Shown here: positions 1-7,571 of the stretch, piece by piece
How positions within the stretch are numbered: the stretch's first letter is position 1
Layout of the letters: every line of letters begins with the position of its first letter
Source of the DNA: JBDTVS01 sp040007095
Lineage (GTDB): Bacteria; Acidobacteriota; Vicinamibacteria; Vicinamibacterales; CAVVIG01
NCBI GenBank assembly: GCA_040007095.1
Contig: JBDTVS010000024.1
Coordinates: 1-51,379, forward strand
Length of the DNA: 51,379 bases
Direction of reading: 5' to 3'
The notes under the pieces: model-generated
Seen by the model: only the letters and a program-made list of their open reading frames with translations
Database searches by the model: none
Told to the model about the DNA's origin: nothing
Program-made: the position numbers and the translations under genes

Positions 1-327
1 AGGAGGGATGCCCCGCCCGGAAGACGTCCTAAAGCGTCGGACGCAGGACACTAGATGCGTTCGGGATCGGCGTCATTCCTCCGCACGAGCCGCATCCGCA
101 TGCCGGACGCGGCGCCTCCGAACGGCTATTTCCTGTCCGGGCCCGTAGTAGACTAAAACGCTCACTATCGCTCTCGGCGGCGGAAGCGTGAAGTTCGGCT
201 CCCCGAAGGTCGCGACGCATTTGCTCCGAACAGGACAGAGCTCGACACACATGCGCGCAGGGGACAACAGCACGCTGCCAACCGTTGGTCAGCCCGGACC
301 CGAGAAGAACCCACAATCCCACCCGTA
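1..327. other. Intergenic, no gene seen
   Basis: The first 327 bases carry no ORF with plausible coding character and no repeat shared with the rest of the window. They lead into the UDP-GlcNAc 2-epimerase gene, so a promoter may lie here, but I see no convincing -35/-10 or sigma54 motif. Confidence 0.5.
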
Positions 328-1404
328 ATGCATATCCTGCACGTCGTCGGCGCCCGGCCGAACTACATGAAGGTGGCTCCGGTGCACCGGGCGCTCGCGA
401 AGCTCGCCACGCAGACCATCGTCCACACCGGACAGCACTACGATGTGCTGATGTCCGACATTTTTTTCCGGCAGCTCGACCTGCCGGATCCGGATGTCAA
501 TCTGGAGGTGGGCTCAGGGACGCATGCGGCGCAGACCGGTCAGATCATGATCCGTTTGGAGCCCGTGCTGCTGGAGCGGCGTCCCGATTTCGTGGTGGTC
601 TACGGCGACGTCAATTCCACGGTCGCGGCCACGCTCGTCTGCAGCAAGCTGCTCATGCCGATCGCCCACGTGGAAGCCGGTCTGCGCTCGCGGGATCGCA
701 GCATGCCGGAAGAGATCAACAGACTCGTCACCGACGCGCTCGCCGACCTTCTCTTTACGCCGTCGGCTGACGCGGACGAGAATCTGGCAGCCGAAGGCAT
801 TGACCGCCGGAAGGTGCATCTGGTGGGGAACGTGATGATCGACAGTCTGATCAGACTACTGCCGATCACCGAACCGGATCGTGTCAGAGAGCAACTCGGG
901 ATCGGCGGTGCATTCGCATTGGTCACCCTTCATCGACCCTCCAATGTGGACGACCCGGCCGCCCTGCGAGTCATGCTCGACACCCTGGGTGGGATCTCGG
1001 AGCGGATCGAGGTGGTGTTTCCGATGCATCCCCGCACTCGGGCGCGCGTGTCGGAGATCGGCTTCACACCGCCCGCCCGACTCAGATTTGTCGAGCCGTT
1101 GGGATACCTCGAGTTCCTGGCGCTTCAACAGCGAGCCGCTGTCGTGATCACCGACTCGGGCGGGATCCAGGAAGAGACGACCTTTCTCGGCGTGCCGTGC
1201 ATCACGGTCCGCACCACGACGGAGCGGCCGGTCACGGTGACGCTCGGCACCAACGTGCTCGTCGGCGGCGACATGACGCGCCTCTGCAGGGAAGTAGAAC
1301 TGGTCCTCGACGGTCGGCGACCGCGCGGTTCAGTGCCACCACTCTGGGACGGGCAGGCAGGATCGAGAATCGCCGGCACGCTGGCCGCTGCCGGCGGGGT
1401 GTGA
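328..1404 (+). CDS. wecB: UDP-N-acetylglucosamine 2-epimerase (non-hydrolysing)
   Basis: Cytoplasmic enzyme interconverting UDP-GlcNAc and UDP-ManNAc, supplying a ManNAc-type precursor for surface polysaccharide. The 358 residues match the usual family length. Visible family motifs are the N-terminal GARPNYMK, GDVNST, HVEAGLRS, PEEINR and TLHRPSN (the Asp, two Glu and His used in catalysis in E. coli WecB), and late GGIQEE followed by TTTERP. The start ATG gives the MHILHVVGARPN opening typical of the family. It is first in a co-directional run: the SDR gene follows 9 bases after its stop, then the aminotransferase, so the three probably form one precursor-synthesis operon. Family assignment is firm; the polymer served is unknown. 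Confidence 0.95.
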   Translation: MHILHVVGARPNYMKVAPVHRALAKLATQTIVHTGQHYDVLMSDIFFRQLDLPDPDVNLEVGSGTHAAQTGQIMIRLEPVLLERRPDFVVVYGDVNSTVAATLVCSKLLMPIAHVEAGLRSRDRSMPEEINRLVTDALADLLFTPSADADENLAAEGIDRRKVHLVGNVMIDSLIRLLPITEPDRVREQLGIGGAFALVTLHRPSNVDDPAALRVMLDTLGGISERIEVVFPMHPRTRARVSEIGFTPPARLRFVEPLGYLEFLALQQRAAVVITDSGGIQEETTFLGVPCITVRTTTERPVTVTLGTNVLVGGDMTRLCREVELVLDGRRPRGSVPPLWDGQAGSRIAGTLAAAGGV

Positions 1405-1413
1405 CGTCGAGAC

Positions 1414-2421
1414 ATGCCTACCGAGCACGTGTTTGACGACAACGGTCACTTTGCCGATCAGAAGGTCGTCATCACCGGCGGCCTGGGCTTCGTGGGATCG
1501 ACGGCGGCGCGGCGACTGGTCGCGCTGGGCGCACGGGTGACGCTGGTCGACAGCCTTATGCCGCAGTACGGCGGCAACCTCTTCAACATCGCCGGCATCG
1601 AGGACCGCGTGCGCGTCAACGTCTCGGACGTGCGCGACGAATACAGCCTGCGGACGCTCGTGCAGGGCCAGGATTATCTGCTGAATCTCGCAGGCCAGAC
1701 GAGTCACATGGATTCGATGGAAGATCCCTTCACGGATTTGGACATCAACTGTCGATCTCAGCTGTCCATCCTCGAGGTCTGCCGCCGATACAATCCGGGC
1801 ATCAAGGTCGTGTTCGCCAGCACGCGACAGCTGTATGGCAAACCCGACTATCTGCCGGTCGACGAAACGCACCCCGTGCGTCCGGTCGACGTGAACGGGA
1901 TCAACAAGCTCGCCGGGGAGTGGTATCACATTCTTTACAACAACGTTTACGGTGTGCGCGCGTGCGCGCTACGCCTGACCAACACCATCGGTCCTCGCAT
2001 GCGGGTCAAGGACGCTCGTCAAACCTTCCTCGGTATCTGGGTCCGGCTTCTCCTCGAAGGCAAGTCGTTCGAAGTCTGGGAAGGCGACCAACTCCGGGAC
2101 TTTACCTACGTGGACGATGTGGTGGACGCGTTTCTGCTGGCGGCGAGCAGCGATGCCGCCAACGGTCAAGTGCTCAACCTGGGCGGCGAGTGCGTGATCA
2201 GCTTGAAGGCGGTCGCCGACCTGCTCATCGACATCAACGGCGGCGGGCAGTACGAACTTCGTTCGTTCCCCGCCGATCGCAAGCGCATCGACATCGGCGA
2301 CTACTACTCGGACTTTCGCCGCGTCGAGTCGCTGCTCGGTTGGACCCCGAAGGTGCCGTTGCGGGAAGCCTTGACGCGGACGCTCGCGTTTTATCGTCAG
2401 CATCTGAACGCCTATCTGTGA
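1414..2421 (+). CDS. NAD-dependent epimerase/dehydratase (extended SDR)
   Basis: Probable nucleotide-sugar epimerase or dehydratase. The N-terminal Rossmann motif GGLGFVGS (about residues 22-29) binds NAD(P); ASTRQLYGKP carries the usual Ser/Thr region; LRLTNTIGPR and RDFTYVDDVVDAF are typical of extended SDRs of sugar metabolism. The catalytic YxxxK motif is altered: the sequence reads NGINKLAGEWYH, so the Lys is kept but the Tyr position is Asn. The gene follows the 2-epimerase closely and precedes a sugar aminotransferase, suggesting these enzymes build an amino sugar. The exact reaction cannot be told from sequence, and the missing Tyr makes a standard mechanism doubtful. Confidence 0.88.
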   Translation: MPTEHVFDDNGHFADQKVVITGGLGFVGSTAARRLVALGARVTLVDSLMPQYGGNLFNIAGIEDRVRVNVSDVRDEYSLRTLVQGQDYLLNLAGQTSHMDSMEDPFTDLDINCRSQLSILEVCRRYNPGIKVVFASTRQLYGKPDYLPVDETHPVRPVDVNGINKLAGEWYHILYNNVYGVRACALRLTNTIGPRMRVKDARQTFLGIWVRLLLEGKSFEVWEGDQLRDFTYVDDVVDAFLLAASSDAANGQVLNLGGECVISLKAVADLLIDINGGGQYELRSFPADRKRIDIGDYYSDFRRVESLLGWTPKVPLREALTRTLAFYRQHLNAYL

Positions 2422-2432
2422 CGGACGACGCG

Positions 2433-3584
2433 ATGTCCAATCCCCTGCGCATCCTGGCTGGTGATCCGAAAGCCAGCTATCTCGCTCACAAAGCCGAGAT
2501 CGACGATGCCATCAGCCGGGCGATCCAGAGCGGCTGGTACATTCTCGGCACCGAGGTCACCTCCTTCGAGCGGGAATTTGCCGGCTATCTCGGGGTGGCC
2601 GAGGCGATCGGCGTCGGCTCGGGCACCGAGGCCATCCACCTGGCTCTCCGCACGCTCGGCGTCGGTCCTGGCGATGGCGTGGTGACGGTGTCTCACACGG
2701 CGGTGGCAACGGTGGCAGCCATCGAATTGGCCGGCGCCGAGCCGCTGCTGGTCGATATCGATCCGTCGACGTTCACCATGGGGGCGCGATCCCTGGAGGC
2801 TGCGATCGCAAGCCATCGAGGCGCGCGCCTGAAAGCGATCATCCCGGTTCACCTGTACGGCCATCCCGCCGACATGCCGGCCATCGTGGAGATCGCCAGC
2901 CGCCATCGGCTATTCGTGATCGAAGACTGCGCCCAGGCGCACGGCGCCGCGATCGGAGCCAGAAGAATCGGCACCTGGGGCGATATCGCCTGTTTCAGCT
3001 TCTACCCGACGAAGAACCTCGGCGCGCTTGGCGACGGCGGCGCGCTGGTCACCGACAATCTCGACTGGGCCGCGCGAGCGCGCATGCTGCGGCAGTATGG
3101 CTGGCGCGAACGCTATATCAGCGAGATTGCCGGACTGAATACGCGGCTGGACGAACTGCAGGCTGCCGTCCTTCGGGCCAAGTTGCCGCATCTCGACCGC
3201 GAGAACGCTCGACGGCGGGAGATCGCCGCACACTACCACGCGGCGCTCGAATCGACGCCGTTGCGTCCACCGCGAGCCGCACAAGGCGTCACGCACGTCT
3301 ACCACCAATACACGGTTCGCACGCCGTTCCGCGACGAGCTCGCGATCTTCCTGAAAGATCGTGGAATCGGAGCCGGGATTCTGTATCCCCTGCCGGTCCA
3401 TATGCAGGCGGCCTATCGCGAGCGGCATCTGGCAGCGTCCGGCGGCCTGGCTGAGTCCGAGCGAGTCTGTCGCGAGCTGCTCTGTCTCCCCGTGCACCCT
3501 CAGTTGACCGATCCGGAAGTCACCGAGGTGGCGGAACAGGTGGTCGCCTGGTGCCAGACCACCGCCGCCAGGGCGCGTGCCTGA
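2433..3584 (+). CDS. DegT/DnrJ/EryC1/StrS family sugar aminotransferase
   Basis: PLP-dependent enzyme expected to aminate a keto-sugar nucleotide (383 aa, normal for the family). Motifs: SGWYILGTEV near the N-terminus, GSGTEAIHLALR, the PLP-contacting VIEDCAQAHGA, and the Schiff-base Lys in FYPTKNLGALGDGG (about residue 194). The reading frame is open far upstream (from 1920), but that stretch overlaps the SDR gene in another frame and has no family similarity. The ATG at 2433, 11 bases after the SDR stop, gives a normal family start. Together with the two preceding genes it implies synthesis of an amino-deoxy sugar for the polymer made by the following glycosyltransferases. Confidence 0.93.
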   Translation: MSNPLRILAGDPKASYLAHKAEIDDAISRAIQSGWYILGTEVTSFEREFAGYLGVAEAIGVGSGTEAIHLALRTLGVGPGDGVVTVSHTAVATVAAIELAGAEPLLVDIDPSTFTMGARSLEAAIASHRGARLKAIIPVHLYGHPADMPAIVEIASRHRLFVIEDCAQAHGAAIGARRIGTWGDIACFSFYPTKNLGALGDGGALVTDNLDWAARARMLRQYGWRERYISEIAGLNTRLDELQAAVLRAKLPHLDRENARRREIAAHYHAALESTPLRPPRAAQGVTHVYHQYTVRTPFRDELAIFLKDRGIGAGILYPLPVHMQAAYRERHLAASGGLAESERVCRELLCLPVHPQLTDPEVTEVAEQVVAWCQTTAARARA

Positions 3585-3739
3585 GGGCCTTTCGGAAATT
3601 CTCTGCACGCCGAAAAGACCGGAAAATGGGTCGCGCCAGCGAACGTTGCGAGCGCCGCGCCCCGTGCGACAGACGGGAACACCACGCAAACACCATCCAC
3701 CGGAGTTCCCAGAGGCTCTATCGACGTGCGGACGGTCGG

Positions 3740-5065
3740 TCAGCGATCCGCACTCGACGCGTACTCGTCTGCGCCGATATCGTAGCCCCGCCCTTGCGGC
3801 CGCGACATCCCGTCCCAGTCGTCAACGACCTCGCTCAGCGCGGTGCCGGAGTCGATCGCGGCGACCGCCGACGAGGCCAAATGCAGGTCTCCAGATGCCG
3901 CGTCGACAAACATCGCAGATTGCGCACCGGTGAGGTTGGTGCGCTCACGCCCCTGTGCGTCGTCTCGTGCCAGAATGACGCCGTCGATCAGGTTGTTGGT
4001 CAGCGCCACGCCCGTCGCGCCGGCGAAGCGGTACTCGATCGGTGCGCCATAGGTCCCCGAGACGAACACCGTGTTGTTCAGTACGTGCGTGTTCGGGGAG
4101 TCCGCCACGTGGATTCCGGCGTCGCCCGGCTGGTTGCTCGCACGAAAGAAGAAGTTGTTGCGGATGACACCGCCGCTGTGGTCGCTCCCGTCATTCCGCG
4201 TGACCAGTCCGTACGAAATGCCCCGGGCGCAATTCAAGAACGTGTTGCCTTCCGTCAGGGTGTCGCGAGAGTGGTTCCACACGAGGACGGCGGGCCCGGC
4301 CAGTGTTCCGGGCGGGCCGACGATGTTGCGAAACAGGTTGTGGCGGATGATCCAGCCCGCCCCGGTGTGCACATCGATGCCGTTGGTGTAATCGTCCTTC
4401 GCCGTCGTGATGTACTCGATGACGCAATATTGGACGACGCCGTTGTTCACTCCGCCACCGGCGCCGTCGGGATTGGCCTTGATGAACTGCTGCCCGGCGT
4501 TGATGAGATGCACGTTGTGAATGAGAGGCGTGTCGGTGCCGGCATTGAAGACAATCGGGTGCTGATAGAAATCGCGTATCGTCAGGTTGGCGATCGTCAC
4601 GCCCTGCACTCCGCCACCGGTCCAGATTCCTGAAGGAGCATTCCCGAACTTTGCCTGCGCCATCCCCGGACCGACCAGCACCACGTCGTCGCGGTTGTTC
4701 GTGGCCCCGCGAATCCCGACTCTTGAGACATCACCCTTGATGGCCAGCGTGCTGGTCAACAGGTAGGTGCCGCGTGCCAGGACGACGGTGGTGTCGGATC
4801 GAAGGCTCCTGACCGCCGACTGAAGCTGCGGTTCCGTCGAGACGTTGATCACGCGGCCGGTCGGCCCGGGCAGCGGTGGAGCGATGAGAGTGACCGTGCG
4901 CAGCGTTGCCGATCCGGCCGGGGACTGTCCGCCCAGGTCAGGCTCGCCTGTCGCGGTCAGGGTCCAGACAGGCAGGCACAGCAGCATGATGACGAGGGCG
5001 CGCGCACCAGCGCGCGCGGAAGCGGGACCTTCGTCTGCGAGTACGCGTGCGCCGTCGCATTCCAT
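3740..5065 (-). CDS. Secreted right-handed parallel beta-helix protein
   Basis: 441 aa from the first ATG; a later ATG at 4987 (MLLCLPVWTLTATG) would place a signal peptide at the very N-terminus and may be the real start. The body is a run of short Asn/Gly/Val-rich rungs such as IRHNLFRNIVG, GVIRNNFFFRAS and THVLNNTVFVSG, typical of pectate-lyase-like beta-helices. The C-terminus (YDIGADEY) is the common closing motif of such extracellular proteins. Likely exported and polysaccharide-binding or polysaccharide-cleaving, perhaps trimming the polymer made by this locus; no catalytic residues can be assigned. It is transcribed towards the aminotransferase gene and away from the next glycosyltransferase. 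Confidence 0.8.
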   Translation of the reverse strand: MECDGARVLADEGPASARAGARALVIMLLCLPVWTLTATGEPDLGGQSPAGSATLRTVTLIAPPLPGPTGRVINVSTEPQLQSAVRSLRSDTTVVLARGTYLLTSTLAIKGDVSRVGIRGATNNRDDVVLVGPGMAQAKFGNAPSGIWTGGGVQGVTIANLTIRDFYQHPIVFNAGTDTPLIHNVHLINAGQQFIKANPDGAGGGVNNGVVQYCVIEYITTAKDDYTNGIDVHTGAGWIIRHNLFRNIVGPPGTLAGPAVLVWNHSRDTLTEGNTFLNCARGISYGLVTRNDGSDHSGGVIRNNFFFRASNQPGDAGIHVADSPNTHVLNNTVFVSGTYGAPIEYRFAGATGVALTNNLIDGVILARDDAQGRERTNLTGAQSAMFVDAASGDLHLASSAVAAIDSGTALSEVVDDWDGMSRPQGRGYDIGADEYASSADR

Positions 5066-5170
5066 CGGAGGTGATTCGAGCAGATAGTACGTCGTCTGCG
5101 CACCAATCTCCAGTGACGGACTGCGGTGGCATGTGGTCAGGACAGGCCTACAGTACGCTTACAGCCCGTC

Positions 5171-6397
5171 ATGCGTTTACTGTTCGTGACGCCGGAACTG
5201 GATTGGCCCCTGCGCACCGGCGGACAGATTCGTCGGTGGAACACCCTCCAGGCGCTGTTGCAATGCGGCGAGGTCGACGTCGTGGCGCTTCGCTCTCCAG
5301 GGCGGCCCGTGTCGCGGGAGGCGTACGCAGGGTGCCGGCGCACGATTGTCGCGAGCCGACGCTGGATTCTTCCGACCAAAGCCCAGCAGCGTGCGTACGA
5401 TTCCACGATCGGGCGACTCAGGCTGGCCGTCACCACGGCGCGGCCATTTGAGTACTTGGGCCCTCGGAATACCGGGCTGAAATCGTGGTTCGCGAACCTG
5501 GTCGCCCGCGAGCGCTACGACGTGGTCTGGATCGGCAAGCCCACATGCGCCAATGCGCTGGGGTGGCGCGATCGCACGCGGACCATTCTCGACGGCGAAG
5601 ACTACGAGTACGTACGTGAGTTTCATCTGCTCAACCACTCGGCCTGGTACGGCGCGAAGGCGATCAATTATCTGAACCTGGCAAAGCTGTATCGGTGGGA
5701 GCGTCGGTTACCCCGCTGGTACGCTCGAGTGATTCGTTGCTCGACTCGCGATTGGCGCCGGCTTCCCGCGGACAACGTCGTGGTCGTTCGCAATGGCACC
5801 GCATTGCCCCAGGCGACGCCGCCACGATCGCCGGAGGCGCGGGTGTTGTTTGTCGGAGCGCTGGGCTACGCCCCCAATCAAATGGGGCTCGAGTGGTTCG
5901 TGACCAGGGTGTGGCCCGCCGTCCGCCAGGCAATTCCCGGGGCGCTGCTCGATATCGTCGGCGGGACTCCCTCCCGAGCGCTGCGCGATCACAGCGGGCA
6001 GAACGGCGTGCACATCCATGGGTTCGTCGCGGATCTGCGCCCATTCTGGCAGCGGGCGGCCCTGAGCGTCGTTCCCCTGCTGGCCGGGGCCGGGACGCGG
6101 CTCAAGATTCCCGAGTCGTTGGCTCACGAGGTGCCGGTCGTCAGCACCAGGATTGGGGCCTTTGGTCTGGAGTTCAGCGCCGCGGAAGGCGTGTGGGTGG
6201 AAGACGAACCGGCGGCGTTCGCCGCTCGCTGCTGCGACCTTCTTCGCGCGCCACGTGAAGGCCTGGTCGCCGCTCGTCAGGGAAAGGCCATCGTGGCGAC
6301 CAGGTACAACTGGCAGCACATCCAGGCCCAAATCGCGAATCTCGCTCGCGAGGTCGCCGCTCCGGCCGACGTGCCACACCACGTCAACGCGCCATGA
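5171..6397 (+). CDS. Glycosyltransferase, GT4-like (GT-B)
   Basis: Predicted cytoplasmic or membrane-peripheral sugar transferase of 408 aa. The N-terminal domain opens with MRLLFVTPELDWPLRTGGQ. The C-terminal GT-B domain shows LFVGALGYAPNQMGLEWF, then LLDIVGG, HGFVADLRPFW and VPLLAGAGTRLKIPESLAHEVPVV, the donor-binding region of GT4-type enzymes. The frame is open to 5126, but the ATG at 5171 gives the normal family start. Its stop overlaps the next gene by four bases (ATGA), indicating translational coupling. It resembles the minus-strand enzyme at 10300-11604 in its central PNxxGxxWF block. Sugar and acceptor unknown. Confidence 0.9.
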   Translation: MRLLFVTPELDWPLRTGGQIRRWNTLQALLQCGEVDVVALRSPGRPVSREAYAGCRRTIVASRRWILPTKAQQRAYDSTIGRLRLAVTTARPFEYLGPRNTGLKSWFANLVARERYDVVWIGKPTCANALGWRDRTRTILDGEDYEYVREFHLLNHSAWYGAKAINYLNLAKLYRWERRLPRWYARVIRCSTRDWRRLPADNVVVVRNGTALPQATPPRSPEARVLFVGALGYAPNQMGLEWFVTRVWPAVRQAIPGALLDIVGGTPSRALRDHSGQNGVHIHGFVADLRPFWQRAALSVVPLLAGAGTRLKIPESLAHEVPVVSTRIGAFGLEFSAAEGVWVEDEPAAFAARCCDLLRAPREGLVAARQGKAIVATRYNWQHIQAQIANLAREVAAPADVPHHVNAP

Positions 6398-7560
6398 TTC
6401 CCCGCCGCCGGCCCGTCCCTGTCCTGTACGCGCATTCTTCTTCGCTCATCGGCGGTGGCAACAAGGTACTGCTCAGCCTGTTCGAGAATATCGATCGGTC
6501 ACGTTTTCGACCGCTGAGCGCGGTGCCAGACTCCGGGCCGTTGGAGCGACATCTCGACGACTTGGACGTGCCGCACTTCATTGCCGGTCTCCGGCCATCC
6601 GGGCGTTCCAGGATCGCGACGTTGAGCCATGCCGCTCAGTTGGCGATCCAATGTCGAATGCGGGGAATTCAACTCGTCCACGCTAACGACATCGTGACCT
6701 ATCGGATCGCGTCAATGGCCGCTGCTTTGAGTGGCGCCGCCCGGGTCTGCCACATTCACCATCCCAGCCTCGACGCCGCGGCGCTGGCCTGGTCGTTCCA
6801 GCGTGTCCCCCGCCTGGTGCTCACCCCCACTGCTTTCATGCGTCGCCAGGTCATCGGTTGTCTCCCCGCCCCCAGTGCGGTGCGCGTCGAGACCGCCTGG
6901 AACCCCATCGATGCCGATTGGTTTCGACCGGCAGAGCAGCTGACGGATTTGCGAAAGGAGTTGGGCCTGGCGCCAACGCAGCACCACGTGAACATCACGG
7001 CCGCTCTCGCGCCGCACAAAGGTCACGAATGCTTCCTGCGAATGGCGCGCGAAGTTCTCCATCGCCTCCCGGACACCATGTTTCATATCGTCGGCAGCGC
7101 GCAATCCGGCGACGCGCTCCATGCGGAGCGTTTACGCACGCTCTCGGGGGAGCTCGGCATCTCGGACCGGGTCAAGTTCTGGGGATTTCTCCCGGACGCG
7201 ATGGTCCGGGACCTCATGCGCGCCAGCGACCTGTTCGTGCTGCCCACGCGGGAAGAAGGCTTCGGCCTCTCGGTCGCCGAAGCCCAGGCCTGCGAAGTCC
7301 CGGTGCTGACCTCGGCCATCGAGCCATTGAACGAGGTGGTGGACGCCGGCAGCACCGGATACTTGATTGAGCCCGAAGACTTCGGGGCTTTCGCGATGCG
7401 CGCGATCGCGCTTCTCGAAAGCCAGGACCAACGCGTGTCGATGGGCCGTGCCGGAAGGCAGTGGGTGGTGTCGCGATTCAGCAAGCAAGCCTGCGCGGCC
7501 AGAGTCGAGGTGTTTTATGATCAAGTGCTTTCGAGGACAACACCTGAGCGTGCGGCCTAG
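6394..7560 (+). CDS. Glycosyltransferase, GT4 family
   Basis: 388-aa GT-B enzyme. The N-terminal domain has YAHSSSLIGGGNKVLLSLF, a Gly-rich acceptor-side loop. The C-terminal domain has ITAALAPHKGHECFLR, MFHIVGSA, VKFWGFLPDAMV, LFVLPTREEGFGLSVAEAQA (the EX7E nucleotide-sugar motif region) and STGYLIEPED. Start ATG overlaps the previous stop (ATGA). The large RIFT-barrel gene starts 11 bases after this stop, so these three genes are probably co-transcribed. Substrates cannot be inferred. Confidence 0.92.
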   Translation: MIPRRRPVPVLYAHSSSLIGGGNKVLLSLFENIDRSRFRPLSAVPDSGPLERHLDDLDVPHFIAGLRPSGRSRIATLSHAAQLAIQCRMRGIQLVHANDIVTYRIASMAAALSGAARVCHIHHPSLDAAALAWSFQRVPRLVLTPTAFMRRQVIGCLPAPSAVRVETAWNPIDADWFRPAEQLTDLRKELGLAPTQHHVNITAALAPHKGHECFLRMAREVLHRLPDTMFHIVGSAQSGDALHAERLRTLSGELGISDRVKFWGFLPDAMVRDLMRASDLFVLPTREEGFGLSVAEAQACEVPVLTSAIEPLNEVVDAGSTGYLIEPEDFGAFAMRAIALLESQDQRVSMGRAGRQWVVSRFSKQACAARVEVFYDQVLSRTTPERAA

Positions 7561-7571
7561 CAGCTCGACGA

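Noticed and set aside
1920..2432. Long N-terminal extension of the aminotransferase frame
   Set aside because: Overlaps the SDR gene and is low-complexity Arg/Ser-rich; the family start is the ATG at 2433.
3551..4633. 360-aa plus-strand ORF
   Set aside because: Antisense of the secreted beta-helix gene and without family similarity.
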